A program made the position numbers and the translations under genes. This document shows positions 1-8,236 of a stretch of DNA of 64,000 nucleotides, one piece after another. This DNA comes from Carnobacterium funditum DSM 5970. GTDB lineage: Bacteria > Bacillota > Bacilli > Lactobacillales > Carnobacteriaceae. Position 1 is the first letter of the stretch. Each line of letters starts with the position of its first letter. Under the pieces are notes generated by a model. It made no database searches and was not told the DNA's origin. It saw nothing but the letters and a program-made list of their open reading frames with translations. Location: assembly GCF_000744185.1 (NCBI RefSeq), contig NZ_JQLL01000001.1, positions 1,178,001 through 1,242,000 of the forward strand, given 5' to 3'.

Positions 1-139
1 GCAATATAAAGATGTTAAGAAAAAACATCTTCCATTGCTTGGAAGAGTTGGCTTAAAAGGGGATTACGATAGAAGAGTAGAGATCCTACGAAAAAATCCA
101 GTTGAACAAGTTAGAAGAAATGAAGTTCCTCAGTCATAA
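1..139 (+). CDS. C-terminal fragment of an unidentified protein, cut by the window edge
   Basis: A reading frame is open from base 2 and ends at the TAA at 137-139, giving 45 basic residues ending RRNEVPQS. The 5' part lies outside the window. The composition (many K, R, D, E) looks like a soluble protein. I do not recognise the family. It could equally be a decayed relic, since the next 130 bases look like a broken toxin-antitoxin pair. Confidence 0.25.
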   Translation, partial: QYKDVKKKHLPLLGRVGLKGDYDRRVEILRKNPVEQVRRNEVPQS

Positions 140-142
140 AGC

Positions 143-270
143 AAGAAAATCCGTTCGATGAGAATCAATGGACAATATAGGCTTTTTTTACAGTCGACAA
201 AGTAAAAAAATCGTAATCATAAAGACTGCTTGATCCCACTATGAAAACAATACCCCATCCTAAGAGATAG
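143..270 (+). pseudogene. Degenerate HigB/HigA-type toxin-antitoxin remnant
   Basis: From 143 the + strand reads KKIRSMRINGQYRLFLQSTK and then a stop. This resembles the central RelE/HigB toxin block (S-x-R-I-N-x-Q-Y-R). A shifted frame continues KIVIIKTA, stop, SHYENN. An ATG at 241 opens MKTIPHPKR, which resembles the N terminus of HigA antitoxins (M..IP.HPGE). Toxin then antitoxin is the usual HigBA order. The frames are broken and far too short to work, so this is read as a relic. The assignment rests on short motif similarity. Confidence 0.4.
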
Positions 271-339
271 CCTTATAGCTTTCTCTTTTTATTTATCAGA
301 TAAGTTTTTTTAGTCCTATGTGTCCACTAAACTACCGTT

Positions 340-447
340 CTAGTTTGTCGATGTCTTGGTGAACGGGTCTGAAGCGACAACGTACTTTGCAGCTTCATAC
401 AGGTTAACCGGTATAAAAACAGACAATAGCCACCAAAGTATGCGCAT
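340..447 (-). CDS. Possible small membrane protein (35 aa)
   Basis: An ATG at 447 starts a 35-residue frame beginning MRILWWLLSVFIPVNLYEAA and ending at TAG 340-342. Residues 3-17 could form one membrane segment. The upstream purine-rich AAAGAGCGGAAA is a weak ribosome binding site. It lies downstream of the flotillin gene on the same strand. No family is recognised. It may be a real small protein or the tail of a decayed gene. Confidence 0.25.
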   Translation of the reverse strand: MRILWWLLSVFIPVNLYEAAKYVVASDPFTKTSTN

Positions 448-540
448 TTTTCTGATTTCCGCTCTTTTCTATATTAATTACAGATTAGTCTTTTAACGAA
501 AAGTCATTTGGCAACCTCTTAATCTAAATAAACTACACGA

Positions 541-590
541 GGCGGAATCGAACCGCCACAAGGCCCCTAGCCGTGCGCTGATGCTGGTCT
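541..590 (-). other. tRNA-like 3' fragment (T-arm) after the flotillin gene
   Basis: On the minus strand the stem GGCGG/CCGCC encloses the 7-base loop TTCGATT, the exact geometry of a tRNA T-arm. Upstream lies an anticodon-arm-like stretch around CGGCTAGGGGCC. The variable region would be only about one base, no matching 5' acceptor strand is present, and the flotillin stop codon occupies the place of the D-arm. It is therefore a relic or a look-alike, and may simply act as a weak terminator hairpin. Confidence 0.25.
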
Positions 591-2066
591 TTATTCTGAA
601 TCTTCTGCGACTACGGTTGTATCAGTTTCAGTTGTTGGCTGGCTAAGTGTGTCATTCAAATTGTTGATTTGACGACCAATATTCTTTGTTCCAGCCATTG
701 AATTAATCAATTCAATTAGGTCTAAACCTGTTGCGTCTTTAAGGGCTTCTTGTGTCGAAGCTAGCACATTTGTTGCTGTCTTAGTAATAGCTGATGCACC
801 ATTGCCGTCTCCGCTATCAACAACCGTTATCTTGTCAATGTTGCCTAGTGGTTCTGCAGATGCTTTGATAATAGATGGGTAAGCTTCAATCAGCATCGTC
901 GTAATGGCTGAACTTCCGATACCCTCCATGGCTTTAGCCCATGCTGTCTTACTTTCGGCGTTAGCTTGACCGATCAAACGAATACTTTCAGCTTCAGCTT
1001 GACCATTTAGTTCGATTTCTTTAGCTCTAGCTTCAGATTCAGCAATGGATCTATTTTTACTAGCGATAGCGCTTTGTTCAACAGCGTAACGTTCAGCTTC
1101 GGCTTTCTTACGAACGGTTGCGTCGTATTCGCGCTCTTTCTTGATTGTTTCTTTCTCTTGTAGTTCAATTTGTTTTTCACGCTCTGTAATTAATGCGTTA
1201 CCTTCTTCAACAACAACGCGTTTTTTTAATTCAGCACGTCTCAAGTCATAAGCACTTTCAGCTTCGGCCTTAGCGATATTTTGTTCTCTCTCATACGTAG
1301 ATAACAATAAACTTTTCTCTTTTTTAGCGTTCGCTGTTTCTGTTTCACGTTGTAATTCAGCTTCTTGAGATTTTTGATCGGCTAAAGCACGTTGAATACG
1401 TGTTTCTTTGTCTGCGTTGGCTGTCTTAATGTCAGCATCACGTTTGACTTCGGCAATACGACCTTGACCTAATGCTTCTAAGTAACCATTTTTATCCGTC
1501 ACTTCTTTTACGGTGAACGATACAATCACTAAGCCCATTTTAGCTAAATCGCTTGCAGCTTCTTCTTGTACGTTACTGTTAAAGACATCTCTGTTTTTAT
1601 AGATATCTTCAACGGTCATACGACCCAAAATAGAACGCAAGTGACCTTCTAAAACTTCTTTAGCTTCGCTCTCTAATTGCTCCGTTGTTTTACCTAAATA
1701 TTGTTCTGCAGCCGTTGCAACATCTTCAGACGTTGACCCGATCTTAATAATAACGGTCCCGTCAACTGCGACCGGCACACCCTCTTTAGTATAAACTTCT
1801 GGTGTACGAACATCTAATTTAGAGGATAAAAGTGATAATTTATTAACGGTTTGAATAATAGGCCAAACGAACGTTCCGCCTCCGCTAACGATTTTCATCT
1901 TGTTGTTTGTTTCAGGATCTATAAAGACGTTTTTGTTTCCCAAAGCTGTCCCAGAAATAATTAACGCTTCGGCTGGCGAAGCGGTACGGTAACGACTAAC
2001 TAACAATATTAATAAAATAACACCAATGGCGATAACGCCAACTGTTCCAAATAAGGTTGAATCCAT
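591..2066 (-). CDS. floT: Flotillin-family membrane scaffold protein (FloT/YuaG-like)
   Basis: A 491-residue protein of the SPFH/flotillin family, which organises functional membrane microdomains. Residues 4-26 are one hydrophobic anchor. An SPFH (band 7) domain spans about 30-200. A long alanine/glutamate/lysine coiled coil follows (about 200-400, many EAE, KAE and AEAE repeats), then a flotillin-type tail. The frame is open further upstream, but that part overlaps the neighbouring gene and looks random. The ATG at 2066, preceded by GTAGGA, gives the family's usual N terminus. An NfeD-like gene sits directly upstream, the same pairing as yuaF-yuaG in Bacillus subtilis. The family is clear; the exact paralogue is inferred from the pairing. 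Confidence 0.9.
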   Translation of the reverse strand: MDSTLFGTVGVIAIGVILLILLVSRYRTASPAEALIISGTALGNKNVFIDPETNNKMKIVSGGGTFVWPIIQTVNKLSLLSSKLDVRTPEVYTKEGVPVAVDGTVIIKIGSTSEDVATAAEQYLGKTTEQLESEAKEVLEGHLRSILGRMTVEDIYKNRDVFNSNVQEEAASDLAKMGLVIVSFTVKEVTDKNGYLEALGQGRIAEVKRDADIKTANADKETRIQRALADQKSQEAELQRETETANAKKEKSLLLSTYEREQNIAKAEAESAYDLRRAELKKRVVVEEGNALITEREKQIELQEKETIKKEREYDATVRKKAEAERYAVEQSAIASKNRSIAESEARAKEIELNGQAEAESIRLIGQANAESKTAWAKAMEGIGSSAITTMLIEAYPSIIKASAEPLGNIDKITVVDSGDGNGASAITKTATNVLASTQEALKDATGLDLIELINSMAGTKNIGRQINNLNDTLSQPTTETDTTVVAEDSE

Positions 2067-2076
2067 ATATATATTC

Positions 2077-2685
2077 CTACTTTCTTCTTGCTCTATTTTT
2101 TGAAGCTTGTTTCTTTTTATTTTCGTTCCATGTCGGCACTCGTCTGGTGATGTCTTTAATGCTATTATTATACGGTAATACATATAATACGCGGTCTCTG
2201 ACGTCCATAACCAAGACATTTTCGTTTATTGGAATGTCTGTTATGCCGTCGTCATTTTCGTAAATTTTAGCCATTTTATTGACTCGTGTGAACCCCGTAT
2301 AAACAATGACTTCACCTGTTTTATTAAGCGAAATTGGAACGGAAATCTTTCCCTCTTTACCCTCTAATTGATAAATAGAGGTAATACTGGAATTTTCGGC
2401 ACGTCCCTTAAACGGTAAGATAACCAGAATATTCATTAACATAATGGCGACCATAACGACAAAAAAAATACCTGCAAATAATATAATAGATACTGTTTTA
2501 CGTTCAGATATTAGAATTCCGTATGTAATGAAAAAGGCAATCATACCGGTAACAAAGAAGTCACTAATGTCATAAAAACCGACACTAATACTATCTTTCA
2601 ATGGCAACGTTAAAATGGCTACGGCTATACAGCCGGCAAAAGCATACTGTAAGTACAACGGATTCTCTAATACAACAGTTAGCAT
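2077..2685 (-). CDS. NfeD-like membrane protein, partner of flotillin (YuaF-like)
   Basis: A 202-residue protein with about four membrane segments in the first 100 residues, a soluble beta-rich domain at about 120-185 (GKEGKISVPISLNKTGEV onward) that looks like the OB fold of NfeD proteins, and a very basic tail. It ends 10 bases before the flotillin start, so the two are almost certainly co-transcribed. GGGAGGTGG lies 7 bases before the ATG. NfeD proteins such as YuaF accompany flotillins and are thought to affect membrane fluidity and microdomain function. The position supports that reading. Confidence 0.8.
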   Translation of the reverse strand: MLTVVLENPLYLQYAFAGCIAVAILTLPLKDSISVGFYDISDFFVTGMIAFFITYGILISERKTVSIILFAGIFFVVMVAIMLMNILVILPFKGRAENSSITSIYQLEGKEGKISVPISLNKTGEVIVYTGFTRVNKMAKIYENDDGITDIPINENVLVMDVRDRVLYVLPYNNSIKDITRRVPTWNENKKKQASKNRARRK

Positions 2686-2746
2686 TTCAATTCCACCTCC
2701 CTTCAGTGACTTATTTCTAATGAATATCTACCATTTTTTGAGTACC

Positions 2747-2960
2747 CTATAATACAGTTTCTTTTGATAGGCCAACAATTCCATCCATGAAAAGACCCTT
2801 GAATCTTTGACTCATATAATACTCTTTGTAGTCAGTTCCTACTACACAGTTGACGTTTTTTGCAGCTGTGACTTTTCTGAATACATCTTCACCTTTTTCA
2901 TTTAATACATACAGAATAAATATTCTTTTGAAAATATATGTTATTAAATTAATTATACCA
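2747..2960 (-). pseudogene. Unidentified coding remnant
   Basis: The minus strand holds an open frame ending at TAG 2747-2749 with protein-like composition: VLNEKGEDVFRKVTAAKNV, then VVGTDYKEYYMSQRFKGLF. It has no in-frame ATG or ribosome binding site, and a stop closes it upstream near 2965. It reads like the C-terminal piece of a lost gene. I cannot name the family. Confidence 0.25.
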
Positions 2961-3113
2961 TTAAATTGTATTTTAATATAAGCATTTTAATATAAAAAAA
3001 CCCATTATTCTAAATTAGTGGATAGTTTCAATGATACAGGACATTGATTAGAATAGTGTATTGTTAACCTTCTCAAATCACGGTTATTTTTATTTGCTGA
3101 ATAACTATTTTCT

Positions 3114-3347
3114 TTAAAGAGGCAACAACCCTTGAAAGAAAACAAAGAATAAAAATAAAAACGTACTAACGTAAAAAGCACTTTGTAGTTTTCTTTCTTT
3201 CTGAAACTCTTCTACTCCTGCAATGAGCATCGTGAAGCCTATAGACAAGACCATAAAAGGTAGAAAGGCACCATTTTCTGTCACTAGTGAATATATAGCA
3301 AGTAATGAACCAACTACTGTAAAAATCAAACGTCCTATTAGAAGCAT
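3114..3347 (-). CDS. Small membrane protein, DUF3953-like (YczI type)
   Basis: A 77-residue protein with three hydrophobic segments (about 3-20, 27-43 and 56-74) separated by a charged EEFQKERK loop. The layout, with a conserved-looking GVEEFQK after the second helix, matches small DUF3953 proteins of unknown function found across Firmicutes. The ribosome binding site TGGAGGGG lies 7 bases before the ATG. It stands alone, with more than 300 bases of non-coding DNA on either side. Confidence 0.6.
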   Translation of the reverse strand: MLLIGRLIFTVVGSLLAIYSLVTENGAFLPFMVLSIGFTMLIAGVEEFQKERKLQSAFYVSTFLFLFFVFFQGLLPL

Positions 3348-3538
3348 AAACTTACCCCTCCATTTAAAATAATTTAAATGTATCTTTAATTTTGCTAGGT
3401 CATTGTTTTTTTAAAAAAATTTATGAGAATTATCGAATAGATACGAAATACAATAGCAATACTAATATAATCAAACTACCTTTATAATCGATCAATCCCA
3501 GTTTTTATATAAGTTCAAACCTCATTTAAATATAACTA

Positions 3539-3673
3539 TTAATAAGAGAGTAACGTGAAAAAGCAACTAATTTCCTTCCAGTTTATTTCTCCGTTCTGAA
3601 TTGAACCCATAATTATGAAACCTACCCGTACGCCCATAATTCCATAAATAAATGACTCGATTTTTTTATTCAT
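3539..3673 (-). CDS. Possible small membrane protein (44 aa)
   Basis: An ATG at 3673 opens a 44-residue frame: MNKKIESFIYGIMGVRVGFI, then a charged QNGEINWKE loop and a second hydrophobic end, stopping at TAA 3539-3541. The two-helix pattern with a K-rich start is protein-like. Upstream is AGTGGGA, a weak ribosome binding site. The C terminus looks shortened. No family is recognised. Confidence 0.3.
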   Translation of the reverse strand: MNKKIESFIYGIMGVRVGFIIMGSIQNGEINWKEISCFFTLLSY

Positions 3674-4062
3674 TTTGTTCCCACTCTACTTATATTAAAA
3701 AGAATAACCGCATTTAACTGCTCTTGTAAATAATATTTTTTTAATCGTAGTATTCTTCATGACAGCTTAACAGACAAAATCATATAAAAGAATCTTTCAA
3801 TAAAATAAAATAATGATTTTATTTATATCCATACATGAAATGACATAAAGTCATGTATCCAGAACCTTATTATTAGCAAAGTTTTTTTTATCTCACATTT
3901 ACTATTTCGAATGCTCTGCGAACCTGGAAACTACTACTGTCTGTTATAGCTACAACAAGCAAATTAGACTCAAATTTTTTAATCTAGACTGATATTCTTT
4001 TTCAGAACTATCCCGACTTATTAAAAGGTCTAACTTAAGATTATCTACACTAGCTCAATTTC
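3674..4062. other. Gene-free AT-rich stretch with one dispersed repeat
   Basis: No convincing reading frame on either strand. The only structured element is the palindromic repeat at 3832-3867. The remainder is AT-rich sequence downstream of the permease gene ending at 4063. Confidence 0.5.
3832..3867 (+). repeat. Dispersed palindromic repeat, copy 1
   Basis: Begins TACATGAAATGACATAAAG and closes with TCATGTA, so 7-base inverted arms TACATGA/TCATGTA flank a 12-base centre. It is followed by TCCAGAACCTT and a T-run. The same unit recurs at 7647, 7897, 11407 and 13421. Confidence 0.75.
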
Positions 4063-4920
4063 TTATTTAATTCTTAGCTTAAAAAAAAGGCTTATAAAGA
4101 CATACGGAATCAACAATAAGAACAAATAATTAATCACGATTATTTGTGGGCTATGAGTAGCAGGCATGATTTGGGTATTTCTTAATCCAGTTAGTAATCC
4201 CTCTGTATTAAATTGAATTTCAATGAAAAGCATGACTGTAATCATTTCTAAATAAATAAACTTTATCATATTTTCTAAAAAAGAGACTAAATTAGGAATA
4301 ACATAAGAAATAAAGAGTTTCTTTCTAGAATATCCCAGTGACTTCGCAAAGATGACATAATTAGACTGATAAACGTCTTTAATATAGGGGGTCATATATT
4401 TAATTAAAAAAATAATGGGGAAAATAGTCAATATAATTAATGGAACGACTATCGCGGGTTCTCTGGGAGTCCCAACTGTTTTAAAAAGATAAAAAGATGT
4501 CTCTTTGTAGATAACGACACTAAACCAATGGATAAAAAGAACGATACCGACAACGGGCAAGCTTTCAAGATCTTCTAAGGATTGGATAAACTTCACGACT
4601 GTTTTATTTTTTAAGTTTGGAAAAAAATAACTATACAAAACTAACAAGCAGATGGTTAGGACTAGACTGACACTGATTAGTTTTAGGGTATAGCTGCCGT
4701 TGGTTTGTTGGTATAGCTTAGGTAACTCCATAATATTAGAATATGTAAAAAGTTGTGTCATTGTTTCTTTCATTAAGTTCCAGAATAAGCTGGGGTTCCT
4801 CATACTTAAAGGCAATGAATAACTCAAACAAACAATAAAAATAATCCCTAACGGTACAGAAATAAGTGACACAAACTGTTTTAAGCTTTTAATAAGTGTG
4901 TTGATTTTCCATCCCTCCAA
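4063..4920 (-). CDS. OppB/DppB-type ABC transporter permease
   Basis: A 285-residue integral membrane protein with about six hydrophobic segments. The cytoplasmic EAA-type loop AKSLGYSRKKLFISYVIPN at about 195-213 is the ATPase contact site of binding-protein-dependent permeases. Upstream and overlapping by 32 bases is a second permease, so the two form an OppB/OppC-like heterodimer. No ATPase or binding protein is encoded nearby; partners must be elsewhere or lost. The substrate is unknown, with peptide or nickel the family default. The start overlaps the upstream stop, which suggests translational coupling. Confidence 0.7.
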   Translation of the reverse strand: MEGWKINTLIKSLKQFVSLISVPLGIIFIVCLSYSLPLSMRNPSLFWNLMKETMTQLFTYSNIMELPKLYQQTNGSYTLKLISVSLVLTICLLVLYSYFFPNLKNKTVVKFIQSLEDLESLPVVGIVLFIHWFSVVIYKETSFYLFKTVGTPREPAIVVPLIILTIFPIIFLIKYMTPYIKDVYQSNYVIFAKSLGYSRKKLFISYVIPNLVSFLENMIKFIYLEMITVMLFIEIQFNTEGLLTGLRNTQIMPATHSPQIIVINYLFLLLIPYVFISLFFKLRIK

Positions 4921-5833
4921 CTAAAGCTCGTTTCATTCTATTAAGCAAAAGAATCAATCCTCCATAAAATGCCAATGGAATAAGTACTGTCCAAGGCGTA
5001 CTAGCTAAGCGGTTAATGTTCTGCCCAATCAGACCACTCCATTCATTAGACATTGTCACAGTGTATTTAGTGCTTACGTCTAACTGCATAACTAGTGAAC
5101 CGCCTAAATACAACTGGAAATAAGCTAAATAAATAAAAAGAGATAAGTTTTGCGTCAAAATTTTAAAGAGTAAATTTAATGTTAATTCCGTTAATTGTGG
5201 TCTGAAAGAATACCAGATGGATCTAAATTTTGTACTTCCAAGGCTTAAACTAGCCTCCGCAAAGTCTTGATTGAAAAGCAGAGTTAATTCATTGTGATAA
5301 AGTTTAACTAAATTTGGAAGCCCAACAAGAAATAAAATGATCAATTGTATCAACAAAAATTTCATATTAGTTGAAGGTAGACTATCATCTGCACTAAAAA
5401 TGATCGCGTGGTAATAGGGTCCTATCAACAAAAGTAATAAAAAAGGCTTAGGTATAAATGCGAATAGTTTATCAAGATACGAAAAAACAGGTAAAAGCAT
5501 CGTTCTTCCTAGCTTATAAACCGTTAAACTACTTAAGAATAAACTGATTAAAATTTGAGCGATACTTAATAATAAACCCATGAAAAAAGTATATTTAAAT
5601 CCTTGAATAACTTTAGCAAAGATGGTGAACCCTAGTATATCCGTACCAAATGGTTTAACTTCAACAGGTGAAAAAGGGGGATAGGTTAGTTCTCCGTTTA
5701 TTATGGCCTTATCAACCCGAATAGTGAGAAGCTTTGATAATAAGGGTTCATAGATGAAACTAAGGAATAAAAAAAAGAATAAAATAAAACTCAACATCCA
5801 AAACCTAGAATGTTTACTTTTGAATGTGTTCAT
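4889..5833 (-). CDS. OppC/DppC-type ABC transporter permease
   Basis: A 314-residue membrane protein. The N-terminal segment (about 12-30) and following extracellular region, with GTDILGFTIFAKVIQGFKYT at about 64-83, match OppC-type N termini (GTD..GRD.. .L.YG). The EAA loop at about 190-210 reads EASLSLGSTKFRSIWYSF. GAGGAG lies about 13 bases upstream of the ATG at 5833. It is the first gene of a two-gene unit. The missing ATPase and substrate-binding genes are unusual for this class. Confidence 0.7.
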   Translation of the reverse strand: MNTFKSKHSRFWMLSFILFFFLFLSFIYEPLLSKLLTIRVDKAIINGELTYPPFSPVEVKPFGTDILGFTIFAKVIQGFKYTFFMGLLLSIAQILISLFLSSLTVYKLGRTMLLPVFSYLDKLFAFIPKPFLLLLLIGPYYHAIIFSADDSLPSTNMKFLLIQLIILFLVGLPNLVKLYHNELTLLFNQDFAEASLSLGSTKFRSIWYSFRPQLTELTLNLLFKILTQNLSLFIYLAYFQLYLGGSLVMQLDVSTKYTVTMSNEWSGLIGQNINRLASTPWTVLIPLAFYGGLILLLNRMKRALVGGMENQHTY

Positions 5834-6502
5834 ATGAAGGAGGGTCTCCTCTCTTTATAACTAATTTCTACTACGTGATCATCGTTTTTATGTATTATTT
5901 TTTTATAAAACTACTATTCTACTTCCTGATTTTAACATATAAACAGTTTTTTATTATTATTATCGTAAATTTCAGTTTCAACTAATGGTGGGGATCTTTC
6001 AACTGATTCTAGATTAATATTAGCTAAAGAATTTGTGCGCAAAATTATTTTTACAAAAGCGCTGAAAGAAACACTCGCTATCAAAGATAATCATCTTTAT
6101 TATAATTTAAAAGTAAGCTACATGCAGTTCAGCAGATTAAGAATATTGCTAGAAGTTAGGACAAGTAATGGCCTCCTGAGCCTTTCCTTAAAACCATTTT
6201 TTATAGTTGAATAGATTAATATATCTGTCGTACTGTAATGTATCATTCTGTGACTGCCACTGCCTATCTCTTGCAGTGCTATTTTTGAAAAGAAAGGAAG
6301 CCTACAAACTTTATGTCTGTAAGCTTTTTTACGCTGTTATTGTCTACTATTAACTCTTTTTATTGGCTAGGTTAGATACGATAATGAGAACGCAGAAAAA
6401 AGATTAGATGAATAAGGAACAAAAGATAACCAGATTCTTTGATTAAATTATATAGTAATTAGTACATAAAATTGCTTGAAAGTGTTTATCTATAAGCTTA
6501 TT

Positions 6503-6556
6503 AAAGCAAGAACCTATTTTGCCTTTCTAAAAGGTAAAATAGGTTCTTGCTTTTTA
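6503..6556 (+). terminator. Strong orphan hairpin terminator
   Basis: AAAGCAAGAACCTATTTT pairs almost perfectly with AAAATAGGTTCTTGCTTT around CCTTTctaAAAGG, followed by T residues. No gene ends nearby on the + strand. A-runs on the 5' side mean it could also work on the minus strand. Confidence 0.75.
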
Positions 6557-6717
6557 ATTCCTAATACAAACAAATGTAGAGGATATTTTTTGATTATTTT
6601 TTATGTAATAGGTAAAATTAAAGTGTAGAAAAAAGTGCAGTTTAGTTTACCCCCGTAGGCACTGAGCTCATTTGCCTTCAACTCATAAAAGAAAGCAACT
6701 GAGCAATCTTTTTTCAC

Positions 6718-6754
6718 CTGCCATGCACCCATCTTGGTATATGGCAGTTTTTTT
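6718..6754 (+). terminator. Rho-independent terminator without an obvious gene
   Basis: CTGCCAT and ATGGCAG form a 7-bp stem around a 16-base loop, followed by seven T residues. It lies 120 bases upstream of the relP start. It may insulate relP from upstream transcription, be the end of a lost gene, or act as an attenuator. Confidence 0.6.
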
Positions 6755-6877
6755 AATGTGAAGCAGTATCAAATTATCTGTCAATAGTTTTATCAAGTTA
6801 AGGTTCTTTACAATTAAATTAATTTGAATAATCTATTTTACAACTGTTAGATGCGTAAGAAAAATCAAAAGAGGTGA

Positions 6878-7663
6878 ATGCGATTGGAAAATGATTATTT
6901 TAAGATGATACTTTTAAGGGAGACAATATCCCCACATATATCGGAAGAAACGGTTGAGATTGAACAACTAACAAACTTTAGAGAGCTTATGTTAGCTTAC
7001 AATGCTGCTATCAGAGCGGTAACTACAAAATTGGAAATACTAAATGATGAATTATCTCATCATGATAAAAAAAATCCCATACAAGTTATTAAATCGAGGG
7101 TTAAGGAGCCAGCAAGTATCGTTCGTAAACTTCAGAAAATGGATAAGGATATAACAACAACAGCTATCGTATCTTCTCTAAACGACGTCGCTGGTGTACG
7201 TGTGGTCGTTGCATTTATTGATGATATATACACAGTTGCGGATATGCTTGTTAAGCAAGATGACGTAACGTTAATAGATGCAAAAGACTATGTTAAAAAC
7301 CCTAAGTCAAATGGCTATAGAAGTTATCATATGATTATAGCCGTCCCTATTTTCTTTTCGGATAGAAAACAATCTGTAAAAGTAGAAGTACAAATTCGTA
7401 CCGTTGCAATGGATTTTTGGGCGAGCCTTGAATATCAGTTAAAGTATAAAGAAAATTTAAAAGACTCCAATAGTATTGAAATTGAATTGAAAGAATGCGC
7501 AGAAACGATTGCTAGGACAGATTTAAAGATGCTGGAGATTAAAAATAAGATAGAAGGCAATAAACTCCCTAGAAAGAAGCATCGATTATATGTTATTAAA
7601 GATAGAACTAAAAAGAAAAAAAGGAATGACACTCATAATTTACAAATACATGAAATGAGATAA
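6878..7663 (+). CDS. relP: Small alarmone synthetase, RelP/YwaC type
   Basis: A single-domain (p)ppGpp synthetase of 261 residues, transferring pyrophosphate from ATP to GDP/GTP. The RelA/SpoT synthetase core is clear: NPIQVIKSRVKEPASIV (about 66-82), DVAGVRVVV (about 106-114), KSNGYRSYH (about 147-155) and VEVQIRTVAMDFWASLEYQL (about 172-191). The wording of these blocks fits RelP/YwaC better than RelQ. There is no hydrolase domain. GAGGTG almost touches the ATG at 6878; the in-frame TTG at 6884 is better spaced and may be the true start. The C-terminal tail is strongly basic, and its last codons (HEMR stop) come from a dispersed repeat overlapping the gene end. Confidence 0.88.
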   Translation: MRLENDYFKMILLRETISPHISEETVEIEQLTNFRELMLAYNAAIRAVTTKLEILNDELSHHDKKNPIQVIKSRVKEPASIVRKLQKMDKDITTTAIVSSLNDVAGVRVVVAFIDDIYTVADMLVKQDDVTLIDAKDYVKNPKSNGYRSYHMIIAVPIFFSDRKQSVKVEVQIRTVAMDFWASLEYQLKYKENLKDSNSIEIELKECAETIARTDLKMLEIKNKIEGNKLPRKKHRLYVIKDRTKKKKRNDTHNLQIHEMR

Positions 7664-7681
7664 AGTCATGTATCCCGAATG
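7647..7681 (+). repeat. Dispersed palindromic repeat, copy 2, overlapping the relP stop
   Basis: TACATGAAATGAGATAAAGT followed by CATGTATCCCGAAT. The relP stop codon (7661-7663) lies inside the repeat, so its insertion or capture set the protein's C terminus. A further hairpin TATCTTT/AAAGATA follows at about 7698-7719. Confidence 0.8.
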
Positions 7682-7761
7682 TTACTGGATTGAGCTTATC
7701 TTTGCTATAATAAAGATAGCAAATTTTATAGAATTTCTCATATTTTTGTATATAAATTACA

Positions 7762-7884
7762 ATGAATCGAGGTCATTTTTATGTTAGAGTTATTTTTTCT
7801 ATATTAGGGATACTTAGTTCAGTTTTTTGTGGTATTGCTTTTAGTAATTTACAAAAATTAGATAAAAAAGATGAAAAAAATTAA
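7762..7884 (+). CDS. Possible small membrane protein (40 aa), maybe frameshifted
   Basis: From the ATG at 7762 the frame reads MNRGHFYVRVIFSILGILSS and on to a charged KLDKKDEKN end: one membrane helix with a basic tail. There is no ribosome binding site for that ATG. GAGGT lies upstream of a second ATG at 7781 in another frame, which stops after eight codons (MLELFFLY). A one-base change would join that start to the helix, so the gene may be broken. It is followed at once by repeat copy 3. Confidence 0.3.
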   Translation: MNRGHFYVRVIFSILGILSSVFCGIAFSNLQKLDKKDEKN

Positions 7885-7896
7885 TCACACAATAGA

Positions 7897-7931
7897 TACA
7901 TGAAATTAGATAAATTCATGAATCCCGAATC
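7897..7931 (+). repeat. Dispersed palindromic repeat, copy 3
   Basis: TACATGAAATTAGATAAATT followed by CATGAATCCCGAAT. The bases after it, GAATCTTGttaaaccAAGGTTC then TTTTT, form a terminator-like hairpin, which seems to be the second half of the repeat unit. Confidence 0.7.
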
Positions 7932-8236
7932 TTGTTAAACCAAGGTTCTTTTTCTTCTTCTCCACAAAAAAAACGGAAATAAATTTCTCGTACCTTATAT
8001 ATCTAGTTCTTGTTTTCTTTAATAAACAAATACAAAATTAGTCCACAAGTGTTCAGGAGTCTGTTGCCAATTTAACTTTGCTCACAATTTTTTTGCTAAT
8101 ACAAGTCTTGGATGTATTTAATTAATGGATAAAATAAGTAATAAAGGTTTTGGAGATATTGGTCAATTCCTTTGACTAAAAACATCTGTCGTAAGATACG
8201 TCTACCATTTGAAAAATTATTTCGGAGGGTTAAAAG
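7932..8236. other. Non-coding AT-rich gap
   Basis: No reading frame or ribosome binding site stands out apart from the hairpin adjoining repeat copy 3. GGAGGG at 8224-8229 belongs to the next gene. Confidence 0.5.

Larger units (their letters stand above)
5834..6877. other. Gene-poor kilobase with relics and several hairpins
   Basis: No intact gene. From about 5980 to 6210 the + strand stays open (GGDLSTDSRLILAKEFVRK ... LKETLAIKDNHLYY ... IVE stop) and faintly resembles the N terminus of an IS1380-type transposase. That is a weak guess. At 6258-6281 CACTGC/GCAGTG forms a hairpin before CTATTTTT. At 6299-6328 an AAGCcTACA/TGTAAGCTT hairpin precedes TTTTT. Two strong terminators follow and are listed separately. 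These terminators without genes suggest lost transcription units. Confidence 0.45.
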
